A stretch of DNA of 64,000 bases from Cytophagaceae bacterium (lineage in GTDB: Bacteria > Bacteroidota > Bacteroidia > Cytophagales > Flexibacteraceae): contig CANGYH010000005.1 in NCBI GenBank assembly GCA_947458545.1, positions 62,001-126,000 of the forward strand, in the 5' to 3' direction. Each line of letters begins with the position of its first letter. Position 1 is the first letter of the stretch. Below the pieces are notes generated by a model that saw nothing but the letters and a program-made list of their open reading frames with translations, was not told the DNA's origin and made no database searches. A program made the translations under genes and the position numbers. This document shows, one piece after another, positions 9,087-17,568 of this stretch.

Positions 9087-10214
9087 ATGAAGATCGGCAT
9101 CGTGTGCTACCCCACCTTTGGGGGCAGCGGCGTGGTAGCCACCGAGCTGGGCAAAGGCCTGGCCCGCCTGGGCCATCAGGTACACTTTATAACCTACAGC
9201 CTGCCCACCCGGCTAGAGAGTTTTACCGAAAACGTTTATTACCACGAGGTCTCGATCTCCAGCTATCCGCTCTTCCAGTACCCGCCTTACGAGCTGGCCC
9301 TGGCCTCTAAGCTGGTAGATGTGGTAACCTACGAGCGGCTGGATGTAATCCATGTGCATTATGCCATTCCGCACGCATCGGCGGCTTATATGGCCAAGCA
9401 GATACTGGCGACGCGGGGTATCCACATCCCGATCGTTACGACGCTGCACGGGACAGACATCACCCTTGTCGGCCAAGACCCCAGCTACGAGCCCGTCGTA
9501 ACGTTCTCCATCAACGTGTCTGACGTGGTGACGGCCGTCTCTGCCAGCTTGCGCGACGATACCTACGCCCAGTTTGCCGTCTCGCGCGAGATTGATGTGA
9601 TCCACAACTTTGTGGACCTGAGCCGTTTCCGCCGCCAGCAGAAAGACCATTTCCGCCTGGCCATCTGCCCCAACGGCGAGCGGCTGCTGATGCACATCTC
9701 CAACTTCCGCAAGGTGAAGCGGGTAGAGGACATTCTGCAGCTCTTTGCCCGGTTGCGGCCCCAGATGGCGGCCAAGCTGCTACTGGTGGGCGACGGGCCC
9801 GAGCGCCAGCGCATGGAGGCCCTCTGCCGCGAGCTGCACATCTGCGACGATGTCCGCTTTTTGGGCAAGCTGGAGGCGGTGGAAGAGATCCTCTCCGTGG
9901 CAGACCTGTTTCTGATGCCCTCCGAGAAAGAGTCTTTCGGGCTTGCTGCGCTGGAGGCCATGGCCTGCGAGGTGCCCGTGCTCAGCTCAGACGTGGGCGG
10001 CCTGCCCGAGCTTAATATCCACGGCCAAACAGGCTACATGGCCCCCGTAGGAGACATAGACGCGCTCACCCGCTACGCCCTGGATATTCTGGACGAGCGC
10101 AACCTGCCCCGGTTTAAGGCTGCCGCCCTGGCCCGCGCCCTGGAGTTCGACATCTCCGTCATCCTACCCCGCTACGAGGCTGCCTACGAGAAGGCCTTGG
10201 CGCTGGTAGTCTAA
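9087..10214 (+). CDS. bshA: N-acetyl-alpha-D-glucosaminyl L-malate synthase
   Basis: 375 residues, a GT4 (GT-B fold) glycosyltransferase that joins UDP-GlcNAc and L-malate in the first step of bacillithiol synthesis. Seen: MKIGIVCYPTFGGSGVVATE at the N-terminus (the glycine loop typical of BshA), the malate-site region ITYSLPTRL, DVIHVHYAIPHA at about 85-96, and the donor-site segment SEKESFGLAALEAMACEVPV with the E-x7-E motif at about 285-305. Its presence implies bacillithiol as the low-molecular-weight thiol. bshB and bshC are not in the window. Its stop overlaps that of the convergent gldH by three bases. Confidence 0.95.
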   Translation: MKIGIVCYPTFGGSGVVATELGKGLARLGHQVHFITYSLPTRLESFTENVYYHEVSISSYPLFQYPPYELALASKLVDVVTYERLDVIHVHYAIPHASAAYMAKQILATRGIHIPIVTTLHGTDITLVGQDPSYEPVVTFSINVSDVVTAVSASLRDDTYAQFAVSREIDVIHNFVDLSRFRRQQKDHFRLAICPNGERLLMHISNFRKVKRVEDILQLFARLRPQMAAKLLLVGDGPERQRMEALCRELHICDDVRFLGKLEAVEEILSVADLFLMPSEKESFGLAALEAMACEVPVLSSDVGGLPELNIHGQTGYMAPVGDIDALTRYALDILDERNLPRFKAAALARALEFDISVILPRYEAAYEKALALVV

Positions 10215-10729
10215 GGCTTAGGTTCTTCGGCGGCATCTTGGGCCACATGCTCGCTGAGGCGGATGCCGAAGTTGTGCAGGCCCGGTAAGGTAGCCATGCG
10301 CATATATTGCCCTACGCGCACCTGGTATCGCCCGGGCTTGGCAAAGCGGATGCGCTGCAGGGCCGTAAAGTCTTTGTCGTACACGCCGCCCCAGCCGCTG
10401 CCGAGGGGTTTACCCGTCTGGGGGTCTAGCAGCACCAACTCGTGGCGGTCTGCCAACTGCTCTTGGCCGGTGGAGTCTTGCACTTGGAGGCGTACATAGA
10501 GATTGTAGTAGGGATAATCCAGGTCGTACCGCACGTGGTAAAACAGGTCGTAGGCTTTCTCAACGTCTGCCACATCCACCTTAAATACCAGGATCGAATC
10601 TTGCTGCCAGGTATCGCCCGCCAGCGGATAGTCTTGCTCGTAGATGCGGCTGGGCCCGCAGGCTGTCAGGCAGGCGGCCATCAGGCTGGCTAGAAGAATG
10701 GGCAACAGGCGCAAGGCGTTCAGAGGCAT
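10211..10729 (-). CDS. gldH: Gliding motility lipoprotein GldH
   Basis: 172 residues. A lipoprotein signal peptide (ILLASLMAACLTAC, acylated Cys in LTAC-GPS) is followed by the GldH pattern: YDLFYHVRYDLDYPYYNLYV at about 65-84 and LLDPQTGKPLGSGWGG at about 108-123, then a beta-rich tail ending in LPGLHNFGIRL. GldH is needed for gliding motility and T9SS function in Bacteroidota and is anchored in the envelope. ATG 10729 is used because a -7-like GAACTTTG (10737-10744) lies 7 bases upstream; the longer TTG-started frame to 10759 would overlap it. Its 3' end overlaps bshA by three bases on the opposite strand. Confidence 0.9.
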   Translation of the reverse strand: MPLNALRLLPILLASLMAACLTACGPSRIYEQDYPLAGDTWQQDSILVFKVDVADVEKAYDLFYHVRYDLDYPYYNLYVRLQVQDSTGQEQLADRHELVLLDPQTGKPLGSGWGGVYDKDFTALQRIRFAKPGRYQVRVGQYMRMATLPGLHNFGIRLSEHVAQDAAEEPKP

Positions 10730-10758
10730 GATGGGGCAAAGTTCGCCCCGGCAACACA

Positions 10759-11889
10759 TTAGTTTATCCGCCCAAACGTCCGCACCCAGCGGTCGGGCAG
10801 GTGCCCGTTGATGGCCTGCATATACTCGTCGTAGAGGCAGGGCAGGTAGTAATCATTGCCTGCGCCCGCTTTGCCGGGTACTAGCATCCACCAGCGGTCT
10901 GTCTGGCGGCTGCGGAAGAAGATCAGGTCATCGTAGCCTTGCATCGGCACGATGTAGCGGTCGCAGTGGCGCTCATCTTGGGGCAGCTCTTTGTAGCGGT
11001 AGCTGAAGCCCTCTAAAAAGTGCCAGACCATGATGGCCAGGGTAGCCATGTCGGTGTCGTTGCGGTCGGCCTTTTGGGTCATGTTGTAAAACCCGATAGA
11101 GCTTAGGCGGGGGCTGTGGCCTGCATACCAGCAAAGCTGGCAGGCCTGCTCGCCGTTGAGGCCGAAGGGCCGCGGGCCGGGCGCATGCACAAAGGCCGAG
11201 TTGCGCATGGCCGACAGGTTGAAGAAGAGCATGTCCGCATCGCGGATGAGCGGCTCGGCCACGCGGAAGTTCTCGTGTATCTGCCCCAACCGCAGCGCAT
11301 CGAAGTGGAGCCTATCCAACACAGACAGGCCCATCGGATCTACCAGATAGCTTTGGTAGGCAATCTGGCAAAAATGGGTGGGCTGGTCTGGCGTAAGGGT
11401 AATGAGCTTGTGGAGTACGCCATCCTCCTGGTCCAGGTCCATACTGGCGTCTATGTTGGCCAGGTTCAGGTCGCCCTCGTGGTCTAGCGCGGTGCGGAAG
11501 TGGCCCACCATCCAATCTCGGCTGGGGCCGATAAAGAGGGGCAGTGCGCCATGCTGTTGCAGCTTGCTGCATACCACCCCGATGCGCTCCTGGGTTTGCT
11601 CGGGCGTCTCGCCGGGGCGCAGGTTGCCCAGGTCGTAGAGCAGCACGTTGCGGGCCGTACGCTTGAGGGCATAAAACTGTCGCCTAAAGGCGTCGGCCAG
11701 ATGCCAGGCATCTTCGGGGTCTGCCGCGTTGGGGTCTGGCAGGCCTACAAAAACCACAGAGTCTGCCTGCACCCGCGGAAAAGCGTGCGTGTAGATTTCT
11801 GCGGCATAGTACAAGTCAGAGTAAGACTCCGTTTCGGCGCCCATCTCTTCGGGCAGGGCGTTGAAGTAGAGCGCCAGGTCAGCTACCAT
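10759..11889 (-). CDS. Arginase/formimidoylglutamase-fold protein without metal ligands
   Basis: 376 residues with the overall pattern of the ureohydrolase (arginase, agmatinase, formimidoylglutamase) family. The places where the Mn-binding motifs should stand are recognisable but changed: GGDH appears as GPSR (about 121-124), DAHxD as DASMD (147-151) and SxDxDxxDP as NLSAMRNSAF (about 233-242). All or nearly all metal ligands are therefore missing, so arginase-type hydrolysis is unlikely. Related sequences are found across Bacteroidota, which suggests a conserved non-enzymatic or changed role. ATG 11889 is preceded by CATATTTG (11895-11902) at 5 bases and avoids overlap with rsgA; the longer frame to 12090 is rejected. 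Confidence 0.82.
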   Translation of the reverse strand: MVADLALYFNALPEEMGAETESYSDLYYAAEIYTHAFPRVQADSVVFVGLPDPNAADPEDAWHLADAFRRQFYALKRTARNVLLYDLGNLRPGETPEQTQERIGVVCSKLQQHGALPLFIGPSRDWMVGHFRTALDHEGDLNLANIDASMDLDQEDGVLHKLITLTPDQPTHFCQIAYQSYLVDPMGLSVLDRLHFDALRLGQIHENFRVAEPLIRDADMLFFNLSAMRNSAFVHAPGPRPFGLNGEQACQLCWYAGHSPRLSSIGFYNMTQKADRNDTDMATLAIMVWHFLEGFSYRYKELPQDERHCDRYIVPMQGYDDLIFFRSRQTDRWWMLVPGKAGAGNDYYLPCLYDEYMQAINGHLPDRWVRTFGRIN

Positions 11890-11954
11890 AGCGGCAAATA
11901 TGTAAAGTCGCACCCAATGCGCAAGCCCTGGCCGGGCAACGAATTTTGCCTGCC

Positions 11955-12884
11955 CTATCGGCGGTTGTCGTCGCCTGCCAGCATAGAGCGGTAGCTCTCG
12001 TAGCGGCTGGGCCATATCTGGCCACTGTCCACCGCCTGGCGCACGGCGCACCCGGGCTCGGCCACATGGCGGCAATTGTGGTAGCGGCATTGGTTGAGCA
12101 AGGCCCGCATCTCCGGAAAGAAGTGGCTCAGCTCTGCCTCCTCAATCTCTGCCAGGCCCAGCTCTTTGATGCCGGGCGTGTCTATGATATGGGTGCCTGC
12201 CCAGAGGGTATGGCGCTCGGCAAAGGTGGTGGTGTGGGTACCCTTGTTGGCAAAGGCCGAAATCTCACCCACGCGCAGGTCTAGCCCTGGCACCAGGGTA
12301 TTTACCAGGCTGCTCTTGCCCACGCCGCTGTGGCCTGACAGCAGCGTCGTTTTGCCGTCGAGCACCTGGCGCAGGGCCTCTAGCTGCTGGCCGTCGGCGG
12401 CGCTGGTGATCAGAAAGCCGTAGCCCAGGCGCTTGTAGAGCATTTGCAGGGCCTGGGCCAGCTCTAGGTCTTCGGGCTCGAAGAGGTCAGCCTTGTTCAG
12501 CGCTATCACCGCTGGGATGCGGTACGCCTCTGCCGATACCAGAAACCGGTCAATAAAGCCCAGCGACGTGCGCGGCATGGCCAAGGTAGCCACCAGCAGC
12601 ACCTGGCCAAGGTTGGCCGCCAGGATGTGGCTCTCGCCCTTGCGGTGGACGGATTTACGAATCAGGTAATTGTCCCGCTCGGCAATGTCGGTGATGGCCA
12701 CCGTCTCCTCGCCGCCCGTCTCGGCCACGAAGGTGACCCGGTCTCCGACGGCAATCGGATTAGACAGGCGCCTATCCTCCAGCGTGAGCTTAAAGCGCCC
12801 CCGCAGGCGGCCCCGGTGCACCTTGCCTTCGGCATCTTCTACCAGATACCAACTGCCTGTGCTCTTTACGACGATGCCTTCCAA
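11955..12884 (-). CDS. rsgA: Ribosome small-subunit GTPase RsgA
   Basis: 309 residues. RsgA is a circularly permuted GTPase that acts in late 30S subunit maturation. The order of motifs shows the permutation: G4 (ALNKADLF) comes before G1 (LSGHSGVGKSSLVN) and G3 (IIDTPGIKEL). An N-terminal OB domain (residues 1-70) and a C-terminal zinc knuckle (CRYHNCRHVAEPGC) complete the family architecture. The start codon is TTG at 12884; an in-frame stop lies five codons upstream, and there is no ATG in between, so TTG is forced. The following arginase-fold gene is 65 bases downstream on the same strand. Confidence 0.96.
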   Translation of the reverse strand: MEGIVVKSTGSWYLVEDAEGKVHRGRLRGRFKLTLEDRRLSNPIAVGDRVTFVAETGGEETVAITDIAERDNYLIRKSVHRKGESHILAANLGQVLLVATLAMPRTSLGFIDRFLVSAEAYRIPAVIALNKADLFEPEDLELAQALQMLYKRLGYGFLITSAADGQQLEALRQVLDGKTTLLSGHSGVGKSSLVNTLVPGLDLRVGEISAFANKGTHTTTFAERHTLWAGTHIIDTPGIKELGLAEIEEAELSHFFPEMRALLNQCRYHNCRHVAEPGCAVRQAVDSGQIWPSRYESYRSMLAGDDNRR

Positions 12885-12946
12885 TGCGGTGGTTGCTTAT
12901 GCAGATTTGCGGGCGCAAAGGTCGGGTATGGCAGCCCAATTGGCGC

Positions 12947-14131
12947 TTAGGCAGGTTGCCCCACCGCCATCCAGGCCATCAGCCCAGGGGCGTGGCGCAG
13001 GGCATCCTCGTCTATGTCGAAGGTGGGGGTATGCACGCCAGAGGTGATGCCCCGGGCCTCGTTGCCGGTGCCCAGCCGGTAAAAGCAGCCAGGCACCTGG
13101 TGGGTATAGTAGGCAAAGTCTTCGGCGGCCATCCACAGGTCCAGGTCCACCACATTTTCTGGCCCCAGGTATGCCTCGGCCAAGGCGCGGCTGCGGGCGG
13201 TAAGCTCTGGGTCGTTCTTAAGATGGGGATACCCCCGCACGATGTTGAGCTCCAGCCGGCCACCCATGCTCTCTACGATGCCGGTGGCCATCCGCTCAAT
13301 GTTGAGCATAGCTTGCTCTCGCCAGGCCTCATCGAGCGTGCGGAAGGTACCGGCCACCTCAACTGAATTTGGAATCACGTTGGTGGCTCCCTCCGCAATC
13401 ACGCGCCCAAAAGAGAGCACCGACGGGATCTTGGGGTTGGCCTGCCGGCTCACCAGTTGCTGCAGGGCCACCAGCAGGTAGCTTGTTATGGCCACGGGGT
13501 CTATAAACCGCTCGGGCATGGCTCCGTGGCCGCCCTTGCCGTGGATGGTCATGTAGATCTCGTCGGCAGAGGCCATGTACATGCCGCTGCGGAAGCCCAC
13601 CGTGCCCGCAGGCAGGTAGGGCATCACATGCTGCCCGAGGATGGCCTGGGGCTTGGCGGGCCCCGCTAGCACACCCTCCTTTATCATCAGGCTGGCACCA
13701 CCGGGTGCTTTCTCCTCCCCGGGCTGGAAGATGAGCTTGACGGTACCCTCCCAGGCATCGCGCAGCTCGTGGAGCAGGCGGCCTGCGGTAAGCAGGCTGG
13801 CCGTGTGGGCGTCGTGCCCGCAGGCGTGCATTACGCCGGGGTTCTGGCTGCGGTAGGGAACATCATTGGCCTCTACGATGGGCAAAGCGTCCATATCTGC
13901 CCGCAAGGCCAGCACACGGCTGGCAGGGTTGCGGCCCTCCACCACTGCCACCACGCCCGTCCCGCCGATGCCAGCCTCGGGCTGTAGGCCGTAGGCTTGC
14001 AGCGCCTCTGCCACATAGCGGCAGGTGGCATGCTCGGCAAAGCTCAGCTCGGGGTGTTGGTGCAGGTGGCGGCGGTGGGCTACGGTGTCGGCATGCAGCG
14101 CCGCCGAGCGGTCGCGGAGGAGGGAGAGCAT
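12947..14131 (-). CDS. M20 family amidohydrolase/peptidase
   Basis: 394 residues. The M20D (IAA-amino acid hydrolase/aminoacylase-like) pattern is clear: LHQHPELSFAE near the N-terminus, LRADMDALPIVE at about 76-87, MHACGHDAHTA at about 100-110 and FQPGEEKAPGGA at about 135-146, then the dimerisation insert with HGKGGHGAMPE and the last ligand region AAEDFAYY. His, Asp, Glu and His residues for two metals are all in place, so it should be active. Likely substrates are N-acyl amino acids or peptides; the exact one is not predictable. ATG 14131 gives the normal N-terminus; the longer frame to 14185 is not supported. Confidence 0.92.
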   Translation of the reverse strand: MLSLLRDRSAALHADTVAHRRHLHQHPELSFAEHATCRYVAEALQAYGLQPEAGIGGTGVVAVVEGRNPASRVLALRADMDALPIVEANDVPYRSQNPGVMHACGHDAHTASLLTAGRLLHELRDAWEGTVKLIFQPGEEKAPGGASLMIKEGVLAGPAKPQAILGQHVMPYLPAGTVGFRSGMYMASADEIYMTIHGKGGHGAMPERFIDPVAITSYLLVALQQLVSRQANPKIPSVLSFGRVIAEGATNVIPNSVEVAGTFRTLDEAWREQAMLNIERMATGIVESMGGRLELNIVRGYPHLKNDPELTARSRALAEAYLGPENVVDLDLWMAAEDFAYYTHQVPGCFYRLGTGNEARGITSGVHTPTFDIDEDALRHAPGLMAWMAVGQPA

Positions 14132-14212
14132 GAAAGGCAGGGGGACGGGTGCGTACTTATTGTGCAAGTTAGCGTACCAGTTCAAAGCCTCTACCTTGGC
14201 AGAGATTCAGTT

Positions 14213-14572
14213 ATGCGCCGCCCTTTGGCACATCGATTACTGCTGGGCATCCGGATTGCCTTGCCCCGCTTGCCGGGGGGTGCAGACGCTATGGCTCTGT
14301 GGCCCTTCATGCTCGTCAAGAAAGGCCCTCCCCTACCCGCCTGGATAGCCCATCACGAGCGCATCCACTTCTTGCAGCAGTTGGAATGCGCCTACGTGGG
14401 CTTCTTTATCGTCTACGGCATAGAATATCTGTACCTACGGCTCTGGCGTAGGCTTAGCCACTACCGGGCCTACCGCACCGTCCGCTTCGAGCAAGAGGCC
14501 TATCAAAACCAACGCACCCCCCACTACCTGGCCACCCGCAAACCCTTCGCCTGGGCCAGACGTAAAGTCTAG
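14213..14572 (+). CDS. Small protein with HExxH motif
   Basis: 119 residues. HHERIHFLQQLEC at about residues 49-61 contains HERIH, an HExxH zinc-site pattern, followed by a hydrophobic helix (VGFFIVYGIEYLYLRLW) and FEQEAYQNQ, whose Glu could be a third ligand. The N-terminal segment is mildly hydrophobic (MALWPFMLVKKG). Small proteins with HERIHxxQQ are found in Bacteroidota but their function is unknown; a membrane-linked metallopeptidase is possible, not proven. It sits between the divergent M20 gene and ppa. ATG 14213 is the first reasonable start; the frame upstream to 13997 is the shadow of the M20 gene. Confidence 0.7.
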   Translation: MRRPLAHRLLLGIRIALPRLPGGADAMALWPFMLVKKGPPLPAWIAHHERIHFLQQLECAYVGFFIVYGIEYLYLRLWRRLSHYRAYRTVRFEQEAYQNQRTPHYLATRKPFAWARRKV

Positions 14573-14607
14573 AAACCAAACAGGCTTACAAAATTCTTAA
14601 TTCTTCA

Positions 14608-14637
14608 TTGTTAATTTTTAATTCTTCCCGACCTTTG
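14608..14637 (+). promoter_or_regulatory. Promoter of ppa
   Basis: TTG at 14608-14610, a spacer of exactly 19 bases, then GACCTTTG at 14630-14637, close to the Bacteroidota pattern TTG-N19-TAnnTTTG. The surrounding 14585-14625 is AT-rich with short repeats of TTAATTCTT type. The -7 element ends only 4 bases before ATG 14642. Confidence 0.75.
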
Positions 14638-14641
14638 CCCT

Positions 14642-15178
14642 ATGTTTAACCCCTGGCACGAAGTAAGCACCGGCGCAGACGCCCCCGGCACAGTAAACGG
14701 CATCATAGAGATACCCAAAGGATCGCGGGCCAAGTATGAAATGGACAAGGAGACCGGCATGCTGAAGCTAGACCGGGTGCTGTTTTCGGCCATGTTTTAC
14801 CCGGCCAACTATGGCTTCATCCCGCAGACGTACTGCGAAGACAACGACCCACTCGACATCCTGGTACTAACGCACGAGACCCTGCCGAGTATGTGCCTTG
14901 TAGAGTGCAAGCCCATAGGTGTGATGCGGATGCTGGACCAAGGCGAGGCCGACGATAAAATCATCGCCGTGGCTGCACACGATGCCTCTGTAGCCCCGTA
15001 CATACACGATATTACAGACCTGCGCGAGCACTTCCGGAGAGAGCTGCATAACTTCTTTGAAGACTACAAAAAACTGGAAAACAAGGAGGTACGTGTAGAG
15101 GAGTTCCTGGGCCGAGACGTAGCCCTGGAGATCATCAGCCAGGCCCAGGTAGATTACCGCCTCAAGTTTGGAGCCTAA
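14642..15178 (+). CDS. ppa: Inorganic pyrophosphatase (family I)
   Basis: 178 residues. The soluble enzyme hydrolyses pyrophosphate to phosphate and drives biosynthetic reactions. Signature: [17 protein letters not shown] near the N-terminus, [21 protein letters not shown] at about 58-78 split across the conserved Tyr, and the metal-binding [10 protein letters not shown] with DQGEADDKI at about 100. All the Asp ligands are present. Spacing of a near-perfect promoter 4 bases before the ATG suggests a leaderless message. The downstream histidine phosphatase gene starts within about 50 bases but has its own -7-like element. Confidence 0.97.
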   Translation: MFNPWHEVSTGADAPGTVNGIIEIPKGSRAKYEMDKETGMLKLDRVLFSAMFYPANYGFIPQTYCEDNDPLDILVLTHETLPSMCLVECKPIGVMRMLDQGEADDKIIAVAAHDASVAPYIHDITDLREHFRRELHNFFEDYKKLENKEVRVEEFLGRDVALEIISQAQVDYRLKFGA

Positions 15179-15228
15179 GGCTTGCATCTTTGCAGCGGTG
15201 GCCCTTTTGGCGCCGCTGTCGTGCCAAG

Positions 15229-15849
15229 GTGTTTGCGTTCCCGCCTGTTCCTAAAGAGCTTTACATCATCCGCCATGGGCAGACCGAGCTTAACCGCCTG
15301 GGGCTGGTGCAAGGCAGTGGCGTAGATGCCGACCTCAACGACACCGGCCGCGAGCAGGCGCGCAAGTTCTTTTTGCGCCATGCCAGCGCCGGGTTCGACA
15401 AGGTCTATACCTCGGCCCTGAAGCGCTCCCAACAGTCGGTAGAGAAGTTTACCCAGCTTGGCATTGCCACAGAGGCTCTGGCTGAGTTTAACGAGATAAG
15501 CTGGGGCAACAAAGAGGGCAGGCCCATTACCCCGGCCGAGAACGAGGAGTACTACGAAAGGCTGCAAGCCTGGGCCGCCGGCCAGACCCACCTGCCCTTT
15601 GCCGGAGGCGAAAGCCCAGACGAGGTGGCCGTCCGCCTAGGCCGAGGCCTGCAAATGCTGTTTGCCCGGCCAGAAGAGGAAAAAGTGCTGCTCTGCATGC
15701 ACGGCCGCGCTATGCGTATTCTGCTGTGCCTGCTGCTGGGCTATCCACTTAGCAGCATGGAGGCTTTTCCGCACAACAACCTATGCCTGTACAAAGCCAT
15801 CTGGACGGGTACCAGGTTTCAGTTGCCCATTTGCAACCAGCAGGTGTAG
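15229..15849 (+). CDS. Histidine phosphatase family protein (phosphoglycerate mutase-like)
   Basis: 206 residues from GTG 15229; the frame continues up to a TTG at 15190 and the start is not certain. A -7-like CATCTTTG at 15185-15192 overlaps the TTG, so a start downstream of it is preferred. The catalytic RHGQTE (LYIIRHGQTELN) lies near the N-terminus, with YTSALKRSQQSVE, the acidic EISWGNKEG and the second catalytic His in CMHGRAMR following in the usual order. The length fits single-domain phosphatases of the GpmB/CobC type rather than glycolytic phosphoglycerate mutase. Substrate unknown. The gene converges on cdaA with a 12-base gap. Confidence 0.88.
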   Translation: MFAFPPVPKELYIIRHGQTELNRLGLVQGSGVDADLNDTGREQARKFFLRHASAGFDKVYTSALKRSQQSVEKFTQLGIATEALAEFNEISWGNKEGRPITPAENEEYYERLQAWAAGQTHLPFAGGESPDEVAVRLGRGLQMLFARPEEEKVLLCMHGRAMRILLCLLLGYPLSSMEAFPHNNLCLYKAIWTGTRFQLPICNQQV

Positions 15850-15861
15850 CAGCCTGCCAGA

Positions 15862-16659
15862 TTACTTAACTCCAAGCTCCTCTTTTAGGCGGGCCCGCAT
15901 TTCTGTCAGCGACAGGTTAGCTTCTAGTCGGCCGCCGATGGCCAGGCTGATTTGCCCGTCTTGCTCAGAGACGATGAGCACCACGGCATCGGTCTGCTCG
16001 GTAACACCAAGGGCAGCGCGGTGGCGCATACCCCGGCGGGCGGGCAGCTCTTGGCTTTCTGACAAGGGCAGGATGCACCGTGCGGCCCGTACGCGGCTGC
16101 CCTGTACGATGACGGCACCGTCGTGCAGGGGGCTGGTTTTGTTGAAGATGGAGGTAAGCAGGCGCTTGCTCAACTTGGCATCGATTTCGTCTCCGGTAGA
16201 GGCATAGGCGCGCAGGTCTGACCCGCGGCTAAAGACGATGAGCGCCCCGGTGTGGCTCTGGCTGAGCGAGCGGGCTGCATCCAGGGCGGGTTGGAGGGCA
16301 AAGCTGTCGTCGGCCTGCTCAGGGATGGAGAAGAAGCGGCTCCATTGGAAGTCGGTCCGCAGGCTGGTGCCTTGGCCTAGGCTCAGCAAAAACTTGCGCA
16401 GCTCTGGCTGGAAGAGGATGATGGCCGCCACCACGCCCACGCCCATAAACTGATCCAGAATCCCACCGAGTAGCTCCATGCCGGCTGCCTTCACCAACAA
16501 GTAGACCACGTAGAGAATAAAGCCGCCAAACAAGATGCCGCCCGCCACAGAGCCCCGCACCAGGCGCGAGAGCTCGTACATGAGAATGCCCACCAGGACG
16601 ATGTCGGCGGCATCGGCCCAGCCCAGCGTCATAAATCCAATGCGGAAGGCAAGCAGCAT
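15862..16659 (-). CDS. cdaA: Membrane diadenylate cyclase CdaA
   Basis: 265 residues. Three N-terminal membrane helices (residues about 5-85) precede a DAC domain with the catalytic LHDGAVIV and GMRHRAALG motifs (DGA and RHR), so the protein should make the second messenger c-di-AMP from two ATP. This is the CdaA/YbbP architecture. ATG 16659 is chosen over the TTG at 16683; a further in-frame ATG at 16632 would remove the first part of helix one. It is divergent from fabG with a shared 76-base region. No c-di-AMP phosphodiesterase or CdaR regulator is adjacent. Confidence 0.93.
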   Translation of the reverse strand: MLLAFRIGFMTLGWADAADIVLVGILMYELSRLVRGSVAGGILFGGFILYVVYLLVKAAGMELLGGILDQFMGVGVVAAIILFQPELRKFLLSLGQGTSLRTDFQWSRFFSIPEQADDSFALQPALDAARSLSQSHTGALIVFSRGSDLRAYASTGDEIDAKLSKRLLTSIFNKTSPLHDGAVIVQGSRVRAARCILPLSESQELPARRGMRHRAALGVTEQTDAVVLIVSEQDGQISLAIGGRLEANLSLTEMRARLKEELGVK

Positions 16660-16720
16660 ACGGCAGGTGTAGGGGATGCGCAAGATGCAACCGCCGGGGG
16701 CTATCTGGTGTGCCGTGCGC

Positions 16721-16728
16721 TAGTTTTG
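16721..16728 (+). promoter_or_regulatory. -7 promoter element of fabG
   Basis: TAGTTTTG, an exact TAnnTTTG match, ends 7 bases before ATG 16736. No TTG is seen at 19-21 bases upstream. Confidence 0.6.
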
Positions 16729-16735
16729 CTGGTCT

Positions 16736-17479
16736 ATGAACGTACAAAACAAGGTTGTGCTGGTAACGGGAGCCAGCAAAGGCATTGGCCGAGCCATCGC
16801 CATGGGCCTGGCCGCAGGCGGGGCACAAGTAGCGTTTACCTACCTGAGCAGCGTAGAGAAGGGCCAAGCCCTGGAGGCCGAGCTGGCCGCCCTGGGCACC
16901 AAGGCCAAAGGTTACCGCTCTGACGCCAGCGATTTTGCCCAAGCCGAAGACCTGGTGAACCAAGTGCTGGCCGACTTCGGCCGCCTGGATGCCGTGGTCA
17001 ACAACGCAGGCATTACCCGAGATGGCCTACTGATGCGCATGAGCGAGCAGCAGTGGGACGAGGTAATCCAAACCAACCTCAAGTCCGTCTTCAACCTCAC
17101 CAAGGCCGCCATTAAGCCGATGATGAAGGCCAAAGCGGGCTCCATCGTCAACATCACCTCGGTGGTAGGCCTGCGAGGCAATGCGGGCCAGGCCAACTAC
17201 GCGGCCTCTAAGGCAGGCATTGTGGGCTTCACCAAGTCCGTTGCCCTGGAGCTGGGCTCGCGCAACATCCGCAGCAACGCCGTAGCCCCCGGCTTTATCG
17301 AGACGGAGATGACCGGCGCCCTCGACGCCAAGGTGGTAGAAGAGTGGGCCAACCAGATCCCCCTAAAGCGCGCCGGCAAAGCCGAGGACGTGGCCAACGC
17401 CGTGCTCTTCCTCGTCTCAGACCAGTCTGCCTACATCACCGGCCAGGTGCTGCAGGTAGATGGGGGGATGTTGACGTAA
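16736..17479 (+). CDS. fabG: 3-oxoacyl-[acyl-carrier-protein] reductase
   Basis: 247 residues, a classical short-chain dehydrogenase. The NADPH-binding TGASKGIG is at about residues 11-18, NNAG at about 88-91, and the catalytic Ser, Tyr and Lys are in NITSVVG and YAASKAG (about 140-160). FIETEMTGAL and the C-terminal ITGQVLQVDGGM are typical of FabG, which reduces 3-ketoacyl-ACP in fatty acid elongation. The gene stands alone rather than in a fab cluster, so a relative with another substrate cannot be excluded, but FabG fits best by length and motifs. Confidence 0.92.
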   Translation: MNVQNKVVLVTGASKGIGRAIAMGLAAGGAQVAFTYLSSVEKGQALEAELAALGTKAKGYRSDASDFAQAEDLVNQVLADFGRLDAVVNNAGITRDGLLMRMSEQQWDEVIQTNLKSVFNLTKAAIKPMMKAKAGSIVNITSVVGLRGNAGQANYAASKAGIVGFTKSVALELGSRNIRSNAVAPGFIETEMTGALDAKVVEEWANQIPLKRAGKAEDVANAVLFLVSDQSAYITGQVLQVDGGMLT

Positions 17480-17495
17480 ATTAATTGAAATTCTA

Positions 17496-17535
17496 GGGGT
17501 AGAGTTTACTTTCTACCCCATACTCATGTTTTCAA
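17496..17535 (+). terminator. Probable terminator of fabG
   Basis: Perfect 8-bp stem GGGGTAGA (17496-17503) with TCTACCCC (17512-17519), then a T-rich stretch (TACTCATGTTTTC). It lies 17 bases after the fabG stop. Confidence 0.6.
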
Positions 17536-17568
17536 TTTATAAATTCTACCAATCATACGTCATCCTAG

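Noticed and set aside
10211-10214. Frameshift between bshA and gldH
   Set aside because: The overlap is a simple tail-to-tail stop overlap of convergent genes; both proteins are full length.
11890-12090. N-terminal extension of the arginase-fold protein to 12090
   Set aside because: It runs antisense-free but overlaps the end of rsgA in another frame, has no family counterpart, and a promoter element sits at 11895-11902.
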